Shown: positions 6,139-14,160, counted from the stretch's first letter. The stretch: DNA of 14,452 nucleotides from Geobacter sp. UBA4074 (GCA_002383415.1 DFYU01000152.1:23670-38121), one strand, 5' to 3'. The notes: a model not told the origin generated them from the sequence alone. Numbers and translations: made by a program.

Positions 6139-7748
6139 TGCCGAACAAGGCCCGCGCCACCCTGGAAACCCTCTACCGGATCTTTACGGTACCGGAAGAG
6201 CCCGATACGACCCTTGGCGCCATCGATAAGGCGATAACCGACGACGTGGCCGGCTTTCTGCAGAATCATATCGTTGCCACCGAGCGGCCTCTGGAAGAGA
6301 TCGAGGCCAGCTTTTCCGACTGCTCCATTCCCGAAGAACCAACCTATGTCTCCGACTACACCGAGTTTGTGCAAAACAATCTGGTGGCCCAGTCGGTGCA
6401 CACCGCCGCCCCCGGTTTCGTGGGCCACATGACCTCAGCCTTCCCCTACTTCATGCTGCCCCTGTCGCGCCTGATGACCGCCCTGAACCAGAACCTAGTC
6501 AAGGTTGAGACCTCCAAGGCCTTCACGCCGATGGAGCGGCAGGTGCTGGCCATGCTGCACCACCTGATCTACCGTTGCCCCGAGGATTTTTATCCGCCCT
6601 GGATCCACAACAGTCAGGCTGCCCTGGGGGCCTTTTGCTCCGGCGGCACCATTGCCAACATCACCGCCCTCTGGGTGGCACGTAACCGCCTTTTTCAGCC
6701 GGATGGCGAGTTTCACGGCATAGCCCGGGAAGGGCTGGCGCGGTCATTGCGGCATCGTGGGCTTGATGGTGTGGCGGTGTTGGTCTCCGAACGCGGTCAC
6801 TACTCCCTGGGCAAGGCAGCCGACCTGTTGGGCATCGGTCGTGATCAGCTGGTCAAGGTGGCCACCGACCTGCACAACCGGATCGACCTGGCAGCGTTGC
6901 GGCAGGAAGTGCGGCGTCTGCAGGACCAGAATATCCGTCCCTTGGCCCTGGTGGGGATTGCCGGTACCACCGAGACCGGCAATATTGATCCCCTGGAGGC
7001 GCTGGCCGATATCGCTGCCGAACTGGGGTGCCACTTCCATGTTGATGCCGCCTGGGGTGGGCCAACCCTGTTTTCCGAGCGCAACCGCGGCCTTTTAGCC
7101 GGCATCGAACGGGCCGATTCGGTTACCATTGATGCCCACAAGCAGTTGTACGTGCCGATGGGGGCCGGGATGGTGATCTTTAAGGATCCGACCGCCGTGG
7201 CGGCCATTGAGCACCACGCCGCCTATATCCTGCGTCACGGTTCCAAGGATCTCGGTAGCCACACCCTGGAAGGCTCCCGACCGGGAAAGGCGTTGTTGGT
7301 ACATGCCGGGCTCTCGATCATCGGCCGCAAGGGCTACGAACTGCTGATTGATCTGGGTATTGAACGGGCCCGCAACTTTGCCGCGATGATCCGGCAGCAC
7401 CCCGATTTCGAACTGACCAGCGAGCCGGAGCTGAACATCCTGACCTACCGTTACTGCCCACAGGCTGTTCAACGGTCTTTGGCCCAGGCTGTTCCCGAAG
7501 AGCAGGCCAGGATCAACGCCCTTCTTGATCAGGTCTGCCAGCTGCTCCAAAAATATCAGCGTGAGGCAGGCAAGACCTTTGTCTCCCGTACCCGCCTGCG
7601 TACCGCCGGCTATAACGGTGAAATCACCGTGCTGCGCAGTGTCTTGGCCAACCCGCTCACCACCGACCAGATTCTGCAGGCGGTGCTGCAGGAACAGTGC
7701 GAGATTGTTCGGCAGCCAGAGATTGAAGAGTTGTTGCGGCAGATCTGA
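6138..7748 (+). CDS. panP: PLP-dependent aspartate 1-decarboxylase (PanP type), beta-alanine supply
   Basis: 536 residues, a group II (glutamate-decarboxylase-like) PLP enzyme. Visible motifs are 'CSGGTIANITAL' (167-178) for cofactor phosphate, 'SERGHYS' (217-223) with ring-stacking His221, 'HVDAAWGG' (301-308) with Asp303 for the pyridine nitrogen, and the Schiff-base Lys335 in 'DAHKQLY'. By fold alone it could decarboxylate glutamate, aspartate or another amino acid. Its length, N-terminal region and position as third gene of the pan operon match PanP of Vibrio, a PLP enzyme making beta-alanine from aspartate when the pyruvoyl enzyme PanD is missing. The start overlaps the panC stop (TGATG). 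A beta-alanine source is exactly what PanC needs, so this function is likely but inferred from context. No panD is in the window. Confidence 0.85.
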   Translation: MPNKARATLETLYRIFTVPEEPDTTLGAIDKAITDDVAGFLQNHIVATERPLEEIEASFSDCSIPEEPTYVSDYTEFVQNNLVAQSVHTAAPGFVGHMTSAFPYFMLPLSRLMTALNQNLVKVETSKAFTPMERQVLAMLHHLIYRCPEDFYPPWIHNSQAALGAFCSGGTIANITALWVARNRLFQPDGEFHGIAREGLARSLRHRGLDGVAVLVSERGHYSLGKAADLLGIGRDQLVKVATDLHNRIDLAALRQEVRRLQDQNIRPLALVGIAGTTETGNIDPLEALADIAAELGCHFHVDAAWGGPTLFSERNRGLLAGIERADSVTIDAHKQLYVPMGAGMVIFKDPTAVAAIEHHAAYILRHGSKDLGSHTLEGSRPGKALLVHAGLSIIGRKGYELLIDLGIERARNFAAMIRQHPDFELTSEPELNILTYRYCPQAVQRSLAQAVPEEQARINALLDQVCQLLQKYQREAGKTFVSRTRLRTAGYNGEITVLRSVLANPLTTDQILQAVLQEQCEIVRQPEIEELLRQI

Positions 7749-7768
7749 CAACTGTAGCCATTCAATAT

Positions 7769-7807
7769 GACAGCGGGCGGGGGGCCAGAGCTTTCCCGTC
7801 CGCTGTC
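7769..7807 (+). terminator. Long hairpin after panP, probable operon end
   Basis: GACAGCGG-G-CGGG (7769-7781) pairs with CCCG-T-CCGCTGTC (7795-7807): 13 base pairs including one G-T, with a 13-base loop. Only GTTT follows, so the T tract is poor. It may be a terminator of modest strength or an mRNA 3'-end stabiliser. Confidence 0.5.
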
Positions 7808-7897
7808 GTTTAAGGCATGGTTCGTATGTTTTGCGTGTTTTATTTTTGAAGCTATCTACCTGCTTTTATCGTCAGCAAAGCATGGTATGCTGTAACT

Positions 7898-9172
7898 ATG
7901 AGCGAGATAACACTCTATACCGCCTCCTGGTTGTATAACCCTGGACGACAGCCGATTGCCGGCGGCGCCGTTGCCGTGCAGGATGGTCGCATCCTGGCGG
8001 TTGGGCCCGCCACCGAACTGGTGATGCGCTTTGGACCGCCCCGGTCCGACTTCCCGGACTGCGTGATCATGCCGGGTTTCGTCAATGCCCATAGCCACCT
8101 GGAGTTGACCCACTTTCCGGCCTGGCGGCTGCGGGGCGGCCTAGACTATCATCCCCATCGCTTTGTGGACTGGATTGTGCAACTGGTCAAGGTTCGTCGG
8201 GGTGTCAAGTCGGACGAAACCATTGATTCGCTTAAGGCCGGTGTTGCTGCCTGTCTGCGGGCTGGCACCACCTGTGTCGGCGATATCGTTAGCAGCCCGG
8301 ATCTGCTGGCAGGTTTTGGCGGATCTCCGTTGGCCGGGCGTGTGTACCTGGAGCTGATCGGGCAGGAGCCGGCCGTTTTTGAGCCGCGCCTGCATGCGGC
8401 GTTGGATGCTGCCCAAGCGATACACGGTCCACGTCTGGCCGGGCTTTCACCCCATGCCCCCTATACCCTGGCGTCTGATCTGTTGCCGGGGATCGCAGCG
8501 GCAAGTCGTCAGCGCGGCCTGCCGTTGTCAGTGCATCTGGCTGAGTCGGTTGATGAAGACCGGCTGCTGTTTGATTCCACAGGACCCCTGGCAGAAGAGT
8601 TGTACCCGCTGGTGGGTTGGCAGGGCTACCTGCCGCCTCCCCGTCGCACCACGCCGGCCCGGTTCCTTGATGCCGGCGGTCTGCTCGGGCCTACCACCCT
8701 GGCAGTGCACTGTGTGCAGCTGACCCCGGCCGATGCGCAGCTGCTGAAAGCACGCGGCGTGACCATCTGCCTCTGCCCCCGCAGCAACGAACGGCTGGCC
8801 GTTGGACGTGCACCGGTGCAGCTTTTCAAGAAGCTGGAGATACCGCTCTGTATCGGCACCGACTCGCTGGCCAGCAATGATTCGCTGTCCATGTGGGATG
8901 AACTGCGTTTTGCTCGTGATGTCTACAGCGGGGCAGTGATGCCGGACGAATTGGTGCAGCTGGCCACCAGCGGCGGCGCTGACGGCTTAGGACTGTCAGC
9001 TGTGGTCGGTTCGTTGGAAGAGGGTAAGCGGGCTGATATGCAGGTGGTGCCCCTTGCCGGCCGCGTTGATGATTTTGGCAACAACTTGGCCGAATTGCTG
9101 CTGCAGTCCGGTGGCCCCACGGCGGTTCTGGCCGGTGGCAGGACTGTAGCTGAACAGGCCATCTGGGGCTGA
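7898..9172 (+). CDS. Amidohydrolase (cog0402 deaminase type), candidate aminodeoxyfutalosine deaminase
   Basis: 424 residues, cytoplasmic. The amidohydrolase metal site is complete: 'NAHSHLE' (H65, H67), 'VHLAES' (H213 with E216), 'VHC' (H271) and 'GTDSLASND' (D322). Together with 'SPHAPYTL' (184-191) and 'CPRSNERL' (293-300) this is the deaminase/chlorohydrolase branch that acts on amino-substituted purines and related rings. One group of this branch deaminates 6-aminodeoxyfutalosine in the futalosine route to menaquinone (often called MqnX), and 'GTDSLAS' with 'SN..L..G.AP' resembles it. Menaquinone is used by these bacteria, but no other mqn gene is nearby, so the substrate is open; methylthioadenosine or guanine deaminase are alternatives. 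The start at 7898 gives a natural N-terminus ('ITLYTASWLY') but has no Shine-Dalgarno sequence. It is apparently a single-gene unit. Confidence 0.8.
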   Translation: MSEITLYTASWLYNPGRQPIAGGAVAVQDGRILAVGPATELVMRFGPPRSDFPDCVIMPGFVNAHSHLELTHFPAWRLRGGLDYHPHRFVDWIVQLVKVRRGVKSDETIDSLKAGVAACLRAGTTCVGDIVSSPDLLAGFGGSPLAGRVYLELIGQEPAVFEPRLHAALDAAQAIHGPRLAGLSPHAPYTLASDLLPGIAAASRQRGLPLSVHLAESVDEDRLLFDSTGPLAEELYPLVGWQGYLPPPRRTTPARFLDAGGLLGPTTLAVHCVQLTPADAQLLKARGVTICLCPRSNERLAVGRAPVQLFKKLEIPLCIGTDSLASNDSLSMWDELRFARDVYSGAVMPDELVQLATSGGADGLGLSAVVGSLEEGKRADMQVVPLAGRVDDFGNNLAELLLQSGGPTAVLAGGRTVAEQAIWG

Positions 9173-9189
9173 CACGGGAAGACGGTCTC

Positions 9190-9216
9190 TAAGCACCAAG
9201 AAAGGTTTGCCGATTC
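9190..9216 (+). promoter_or_regulatory. Candidate sigma-28 (FliA) promoter for the chemoreceptor at 9303
   Basis: TAAG (9190-9193) and GCCGATTC (9209-9216) match the sigma-28 pattern TAAA...GCCGATAA with the standard spacing (11 bases between the two 8-base boxes). The -10 element matches 6 of 8 positions, the -35 core 3 of 4. Sigma-28 commonly drives chemoreceptor genes. A second, poorer match begins at TAAAG (9230). Confidence 0.45.
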
Positions 9217-9302
9217 TTTTGTTAGCTGGTAAAGTAGCATTCATTAATTTCAATCGAGTTCTTTAGCTGATTGTAATGGTAACCATTTAGAGGAGGTGGC
9301 CT

Positions 9303-10934
9303 ATGGCATTCTTTAACAACATCAAGCTGTTCTGGAAGTTTTCAATCTTTGGTGCCTTGGCGAGTGCGCTGCTGGTGGTGACCATGCTGGTCTCCTACAG
9401 CGGCATGAAGGGCACTGAACAGCGCTTTGACCGTTACAGTGGCACCTTCCAGGCACTGGCCCTGACGGTCAGCGAGATGCATACCCAGGGAATCCAGTCG
9501 GAGCAGGCCATCCGAAACGTGATCTTCAACCCCAGCGATGAGAAGGCGCTGGCCAATTTTAAAAAGGCCAGCGCAGATGTGCTGGAACTGCACAAGCAGT
9601 CGATGGCACTGGCTACAGAGCTACCTGAATATACCGCCAAGCTGAAAGGTATTCCTGCGCTCTGGCAGGAAAACGGCACCATCAAGGATCAGATCATCGA
9701 GCTGGCAAGGTCTGGTGACCAGCCGGGCGCAGTTGCCATGCTGAATAAAGAGGAAACTCCCCGTTGGCGTGTGATCAAGGGGCAGATCATCGACATTCAG
9801 AAACAGCTTAAAACCGACATGCAGGCTGAGCAGAAGGCCCTCAACAGTTTCACCGAACGGACCTTTGCCATGACCACCACGGCCCTGGTGTTGACGGTGG
9901 TGTTGGTGAACCTGTTGCTGTTGGTATTCTGGAAGCTGATGCAGCGTTCACTGGTTGAGATGGTGCATCGCCTGCAGGACATTGCCGCTGGCGAGGGGGA
10001 CCTAACCCAGCGGCTGGTGGTGCGGGGCAAGGACGAGTTTGCCGAGGCAGCCCACTGGCTGAACGAGTTCATCGAAAAGCTGAACCGGACCCTGGCCAGC
10101 GTTAGCGGCACCACCGCCACCTTGGCCTCGTCCACCTACGAGCTGAACAATACCGCCGACCAGATGGCCACCAGCGCCGAGGAAGTGGCGGCCCAGGCAT
10201 CCACCGTGGCCACCGCCAGCGAAGAGATGGCAGCCACCAGCAATGATATCGCCCAGAACTGCTACTCTGCGGCAGAGAGTGCCCAGGAGGCCGCCAACAC
10301 GACCCAGAAAGGGTTTGAGGTGGTTACGCGGACCATAAACGGTATCCGCGAGCGGGGTGAGCGGACCCGCGAAAACGCCCAGGCCATCGCCTCGCTGGGT
10401 GAGCGATCCGACCAGATCGGCGCCATCGTTTCCACCATCGAGGATATCGCCGACCAGACCAACCTGTTGGCCTTGAACGCCGCCATCGAAGCAGCCCGGG
10501 CCGGTGAGATGGGACGCGGTTTTGCGGTGGTGGCTGATGAGGTGCGGGCCTTGGCCGAGCGTACCACCCGGGCCACCAAGGAGATCAGCGACATGATCCG
10601 GACTATACAGCAGGAGACCCGCACGGCGATCGTCTCCATGGAGGAAGGGGTGCGGGGCACGGAAAAGGGCGCGGCCGAGGCGGCCCAACTTGAGTCGGCC
10701 CTGCAGGCCATTCTGGAACAGGTCAATGCAGTGACCATGCAGGTCAGTCAGATCGCCACCGCTGCTGAAGAGCAGACCGCCACCACCAGTGAGATCACCA
10801 GTAACATCCACAAGATTTCAGAAGTCATTGAGGGGACTGCCAAAGGGGCCCAAGATACATCCTCTGCCGCCAGTTCACTTTCCAGTCTGGGTGAGGAACT
10901 GAAGCGGTTGATGTCTCAATTCAGGCTGGCATGA
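9303..10934 (+). CDS. Methyl-accepting chemotaxis protein with periplasmic helical sensor and HAMP
   Basis: 543 residues of classical receptor layout. A membrane segment at about 13-32 is followed by a periplasmic, largely helical domain of about 155 residues (33-188), of the 4-helix-bundle type. It carries the motif 'GIQSEQAIRNVIFNPSDEKA' (63-82), which I recognise from Geobacter-type receptors. Then come a second membrane segment (about 190-210), HAMP (about 211-265) and the MCP signalling domain (about 270-540). The tip is canonical: 'DQTNLLALNAAIEAARAGEM' (384-403), with both the Glu and the Arg that the receptor at 1877 lacks. No CxxCH haem motif is present in the sensor. A full AGGAGG (9291-9296) sits 6 bases before the ATG, suggesting good translation. 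It is likely a single-gene unit between a sigma-28-like promoter and a strong terminator. The ligand is unknown. Confidence 0.93.
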   Translation: MAFFNNIKLFWKFSIFGALASALLVVTMLVSYSGMKGTEQRFDRYSGTFQALALTVSEMHTQGIQSEQAIRNVIFNPSDEKALANFKKASADVLELHKQSMALATELPEYTAKLKGIPALWQENGTIKDQIIELARSGDQPGAVAMLNKEETPRWRVIKGQIIDIQKQLKTDMQAEQKALNSFTERTFAMTTTALVLTVVLVNLLLLVFWKLMQRSLVEMVHRLQDIAAGEGDLTQRLVVRGKDEFAEAAHWLNEFIEKLNRTLASVSGTTATLASSTYELNNTADQMATSAEEVAAQASTVATASEEMAATSNDIAQNCYSAAESAQEAANTTQKGFEVVTRTINGIRERGERTRENAQAIASLGERSDQIGAIVSTIEDIADQTNLLALNAAIEAARAGEMGRGFAVVADEVRALAERTTRATKEISDMIRTIQQETRTAIVSMEEGVRGTEKGAAEAAQLESALQAILEQVNAVTMQVSQIATAAEEQTATTSEITSNIHKISEVIEGTAKGAQDTSSAASSLSSLGEELKRLMSQFRLA

Positions 10935-10998
10935 TGTTCTGAGCAAGGTGTGCTGAGACGAGGGAAGGTCGTTCGTTGCAGGCAGTGGCGTAAAAGGA

Positions 10999-11034
10999 TG
11001 GGGAGGCAGCCATAACCGGCGCCTCCCCGTTTTT
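10999..11034. terminator. Bidirectional intrinsic terminator between chemoreceptor and hldE
   Basis: GGGGAGGC (11000-11007) pairs with GCCTCCCC (11021-11028), extended inward by GCC (11009-11011) with GGC (11018-11020) past one bulged A. On the plus strand G and five T follow (11030-11034); on the minus strand the stem is followed by ATCCTTTTA. It can stop both convergent transcripts. Confidence 0.85.
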
Positions 11035-12511
11035 ATGCTGCTTCGCTGGTGTACCGCTCCAGTACCTTTTCGATGATGGTGCTGGTGGACTTGCCGTCCA
11101 CGAAGGGGATCAGTTCTACCCGGCCACCGTAGGACTCGACAATGTCCTTGCCCACCACGCCCTCCGGTGTGTAATCGCCGCCTTTTACCAGAATTTTGGG
11201 CCGCAGTGCCGAGATCAGTTCCAGCGGCGTTTCCTCATCGAACAGACAGACATAGTCGATGCAGTCCAGGGCAGCCAGGATGTGAGCCCGTTCTTCTTCA
11301 CCGATCAGGGGCCGCTTGGGTCCTTTCAGGCGTCTGACCGAACTGTCGCTGTTGAGGCCCAACACCAGCAGATCACCCAGCCTGCGGGCTGCCTGCAGGT
11401 ATTTGACATGACCGGCGTGCAGCAGATCGAAACAGCCGTTGGTAAAAACCACCTGGCGGCCTTTGGCCCGTTCCTGTTCGATGATGGCAGCCAGGGCGTC
11501 GCGGTTTTTGATCTTGCTGTCGCTGTCGCGGTGAGTGGCAGCCAGCGTGTCGATGATCTCGGCCGGGGTGACCACTGAGGTGCCCAGCTTGCCCACGGCA
11601 ATGCCGGCGGCAAGGTTGGCCAGCCGGGCCGCTTCTGCCAGACTCAGGCCCCCGGCCACACCGAAGGCCAGCAGGGCCAGCACCGTGTCGCCGGCGCCGG
11701 TGACATCAAACACCTCCCTGGCCACGGTGGGGATATGTACCGTCTCGCCGTTGCCGGAGAACAGCGTCATCCCTTCCTCGCTGCGGGTGACCAGCAGGTT
11801 TTCCAGTTCCACCATCGACATCAGGATGCTGGCTGCCTCCTGCAGGGTTGCCTGGCAGCGGATCGGTATGCCCGATGCGGCCTCGGTCTCCTTGCGGTTG
11901 GGGGTCAGGCAGGTGGCGCCACGATACTTGCGGTAATCGTTCCCCTTGGGATCCACCAGCACCGGAATCCGGCGTTGCTGGGCAGTGTTCATTACGGTGC
12001 GCAGCACCTGGTGGGTCAGCACCCCCTTCAGGTAGTCGGAGACCAACACGACGTCAAAGCCGGCCAGCTGGTGGTGCAGCCAGTCACAGAGCTGTTTGTC
12101 GATGGCGGGGGAGAGTGGTTCGCGGGATTCGCGGTCGATGCGGACGATCTGCTGGTTGGCTGCCAGTACCCGCGTCTTGCGGCCGGTGCGGCGTCCCGGT
12201 TCCTGCAGGATGCCGTCGGTCATGATGCCCAGTTGGTTCAGATTTTTGACCAGAGTCCAGCCGTTTTCGTCCTGGCCGATCACCGAGGCCACGCTGACCT
12301 GGCAACCCAGGGCCAGCAGGTTGTTGGCCACGTTACCGGCCCCGCCCAGCCGCAGGTCCTCGCGCAGCACATCCACCACCTGCACCGGCGCTTCGGGAGA
12401 GATGCGCTCGGTCTTGCCCCACAGGTACTCATCCAGCATCAGATCGCCCACCACCAGACAACGCAGGCTGCTGGCCCGTGAAAACAGCGATTCGACGGTC
12501 TTGCGGTCCAT
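11033..12511 (-). CDS. hldE: Bifunctional heptose 7-phosphate kinase / heptose 1-phosphate adenylyltransferase
   Basis: 492 residues, two fused domains. The N-terminal half (about 1-325) is a ribokinase/PfkB-type kinase: 'GDLMLDEYLWG' (22-32), 'LGGAGNVANNL' (55-65) and 'DVTGAGDT' (269-276) with catalytic Asp275. The C-terminal part (about 350-492) is a nucleotidyltransferase: 'FTNGCFDLLHAGHVKYL' (356-372) with HxGH at 365-368, and 'LVKGGDY' (441-447). HldE makes D-glycero-D-manno-heptose 1,7-bisphosphate from the 7-phosphate and, after dephosphorylation by GmhB, links the 1-phosphate to AMP to give ADP-heptose for the inner core of LPS. It starts 3 bases after the gmhA stop, so the two genes are cotranscribed. 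Neither gmhB nor the epimerase hldD is in the window. Confidence 0.96.
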   Translation of the reverse strand: MDRKTVESLFSRASSLRCLVVGDLMLDEYLWGKTERISPEAPVQVVDVLREDLRLGGAGNVANNLLALGCQVSVASVIGQDENGWTLVKNLNQLGIMTDGILQEPGRRTGRKTRVLAANQQIVRIDRESREPLSPAIDKQLCDWLHHQLAGFDVVLVSDYLKGVLTHQVLRTVMNTAQQRRIPVLVDPKGNDYRKYRGATCLTPNRKETEAASGIPIRCQATLQEAASILMSMVELENLLVTRSEEGMTLFSGNGETVHIPTVAREVFDVTGAGDTVLALLAFGVAGGLSLAEAARLANLAAGIAVGKLGTSVVTPAEIIDTLAATHRDSDSKIKNRDALAAIIEQERAKGRQVVFTNGCFDLLHAGHVKYLQAARRLGDLLVLGLNSDSSVRRLKGPKRPLIGEEERAHILAALDCIDYVCLFDEETPLELISALRPKILVKGGDYTPEGVVGKDIVESYGGRVELIPFVDGKSTSTIIEKVLERYTSEAA

Positions 12512-12514
12512 CGC

Positions 12515-13102
12515 TTACCTCCCGAGACTGGCTGGGCCGAACATGCCCTGCTCAATCAGGTCGCACAGGATATGGATGATGGTGATGTGCCCCTCCTGCA
12601 CCCGGGGGGTGTCGTGGGAGGGGATGATCAGCGGGATGTCGCACAGCTCTTTTATCGTGCCGCCGTCCTTGCCCAGCAGGCCGATGGTGCTGCAGCCGGC
12701 CTGACGGGCCACTTCGAGGGCCCGGTAGACGTTGGGAGAATTGCCGCTGGTGGAAAGGCCGATCACCGCATCACCCGGCGCTGCCAGTGCCTCTACCTGG
12801 CGGCTGAAGACCCGTTCGAAGCCATAGTCGTTGCCGATGGCAGTTAAGATGGAGGTGTCGGTGGAAAGGGCGATGGCCGGCAAGGCGGGCCGCTCGATCC
12901 TGAAGCGGCTGACGATCTCGCCGGCAAAGTGCTGGGCGTCGGCCGCCGAGCCGCCATTGCCCATGATCAGCAGCTTGTTGCCGATCTGGAAGGTCTCGAT
13001 CAGACGCTGCGCCAGGTTGGCAATGCTGGTGGACAGTTCGTTTTCGATCTGCACCATCAGTTTGCGGTGTTCCTGTAACTGGTTGACTATCAGTTCATGC
13101 AT
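12515..13102 (-). CDS. gmhA: Sedoheptulose 7-phosphate isomerase
   Basis: 195 residues from the ATG at 13102, the family's normal length. GmhA is a SIS-domain enzyme that isomerises sedoheptulose 7-phosphate to D-glycero-D-manno-heptose 7-phosphate, the substrate of HldE. Visible motifs are 'GNGGSAADAQHFAGE' (48-62), with H58 and E62 at the zinc positions, 'STSGNS' (117-122) for phosphate, and 'RVQEGHI' (167-173), with H172 as the third zinc ligand. On the minus strand GGGAG lies 6 bases before this ATG. A second ATG 6 bases earlier (13108) directly abuts that site, and a longer in-frame extension back to 13183 runs into the glycosyltransferase; both are less likely. The gene overlaps the glycosyltransferase by 8 bases, so the three form one operon. 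Confidence 0.95.
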   Translation of the reverse strand: MHELIVNQLQEHRKLMVQIENELSTSIANLAQRLIETFQIGNKLLIMGNGGSAADAQHFAGEIVSRFRIERPALPAIALSTDTSILTAIGNDYGFERVFSRQVEALAAPGDAVIGLSTSGNSPNVYRALEVARQAGCSTIGLLGKDGGTIKELCDIPLIIPSHDTPRVQEGHITIIHILCDLIEQGMFGPASLGR

Positions 13103-14132
13103 CGACATCTCCCTTGAGCAGATCTTCAATGACACTGAATTGCCGGGTCCCATCGTACCCGGGAACCGGGATGCCGTCCACACCTTTCACAATCGACAGC
13201 TCGGGCGCGTCGGCGCTGAGTTTCTGGAGCCATTTGCGCAGGTCACGCCCGGCGCCGAAGCGTGCCAGGCTGATCAACTCAATGCCGGTGTGCAGGCAGC
13301 GGTAACCCTGTTCGGAGGCCTGCTGGTACTGGCGGTGGTGCAACAGCAGGGTGAAGCGATGGCCACGGCGGGCGGCCGCCAGGATGACCGTTAAGGCGCT
13401 TTTTAGGTGATCAGGCTCGGTTTGCTGGGGGAAGTAGACGGCGAACTGCTGCGAGGTTCCCCAGCGTTCAAGGACCGCCCGCTGCGAGAGTCGTTCCCGT
13501 TCATTGCGGCGTTCTTCGGAGCCGAACACCAGCGGGGGGGCACTGTGCACCAGGGCTGTCGGCACCAGAAAGGTGCGGTAGTCGCAGGTGGCGGCCCGTT
13601 GCTGGTAGTCGCGCAGGCACCAGACGCTGCCATCCAGCTCTTCGTCAAAGCAGCCAATTTCGTCACGCATGGCTCGGGAGAGCAGCATGCCGGCAAAGGA
13701 GAGCTGGCAGGTCTCCAGCTGGCTGCAGCAGGCCTTGGTCAGACGCTTGGGGAGCGGTGTTTCGGTGGTGCAGAGCGGGCTGACGATGCCGGCACGCTCG
13801 TTGGCGGCGACGTTCAGCAGCTGCTGCAACCAGGCCCCGTCGACGGTGCCGTTGGAGCGGACCACCATGGCCCAGTCGGCGTCAGAACGGGCCAGGCCAC
13901 GGTTTAAGGCCGGCACGAAGCCGATGTTGCGCTCCATGGTCATGTAGAGTACCCGGTTGCCCAACGGCTCGCAGAATTCTTCCAGCAACAGCTCGGTATC
14001 GCGGTCGCAGCCGTTGTTGATGATGATCAGTCGGGCGCTGTCGGCGGTGTTGAGGATCGAGACCAGGCAGGCCCGGGTCTCGAAAGGTTGGTTCCAGACC
14101 GGAATGATGATGTCAACAGTGGGAGTTGTCAT
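13095..14132 (-). CDS. GT2-family glycosyltransferase, probable LPS-core or surface-sugar transferase
   Basis: 345 residues. The N-terminal about 230 residues form a GT-A domain of family 2: 'VDIIIPVWNQ' (6-15), 'LIIINNGCDRDT' (35-46), 'ERNIGFVPALNRGLA' (67-81), and a later 'RDYQQRA' (174-180) in the place of the catalytic D/E-D-Y..R motif of rhamnosyltransferase-like enzymes. The usual metal-binding DxD is not visible; the equivalent stretch is 'MVVRSNGTV' (89-97). A C-terminal part of about 110 residues has no motif I can name; it begins near 'QTEPDHLKSALTVILAAARR'. No membrane segment is seen, so it should be cytoplasmic or membrane-associated. It overlaps gmhA and probably works in the same LPS-core pathway, but donor and acceptor are unknown. 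No clear Shine-Dalgarno sequence precedes the start. Confidence 0.82.
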   Translation of the reverse strand: MTTPTVDIIIPVWNQPFETRACLVSILNTADSARLIIINNGCDRDTELLLEEFCEPLGNRVLYMTMERNIGFVPALNRGLARSDADWAMVVRSNGTVDGAWLQQLLNVAANERAGIVSPLCTTETPLPKRLTKACCSQLETCQLSFAGMLLSRAMRDEIGCFDEELDGSVWCLRDYQQRAATCDYRTFLVPTALVHSAPPLVFGSEERRNERERLSQRAVLERWGTSQQFAVYFPQQTEPDHLKSALTVILAAARRGHRFTLLLHHRQYQQASEQGYRCLHTGIELISLARFGAGRDLRKWLQKLSADAPELSIVKGVDGIPVPGYDGTRQFSVIEDLLKGDVDA

Positions 14133-14160
14133 GGCAGTTAGGCTGTCTCTGTATAACAGA

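Noticed and set aside
10002..10811. 269-codon open frame on the minus strand inside the second chemoreceptor
   Set aside because: Gly- and Leu-rich product with no recognisable domain, fully opposite the conserved receptor signalling domain.
11735..12481. 248-codon open frame on the plus strand opposite hldE
   Set aside because: The minus-strand HldE kinase motifs are unambiguous over the same bases; the plus frame has no motif.
13103..13183. Extension of GmhA to 222 residues
   Set aside because: It overlaps the glycosyltransferase end extensively, exceeds the family length, and the ATG at 13102 is well placed behind GGGAG.
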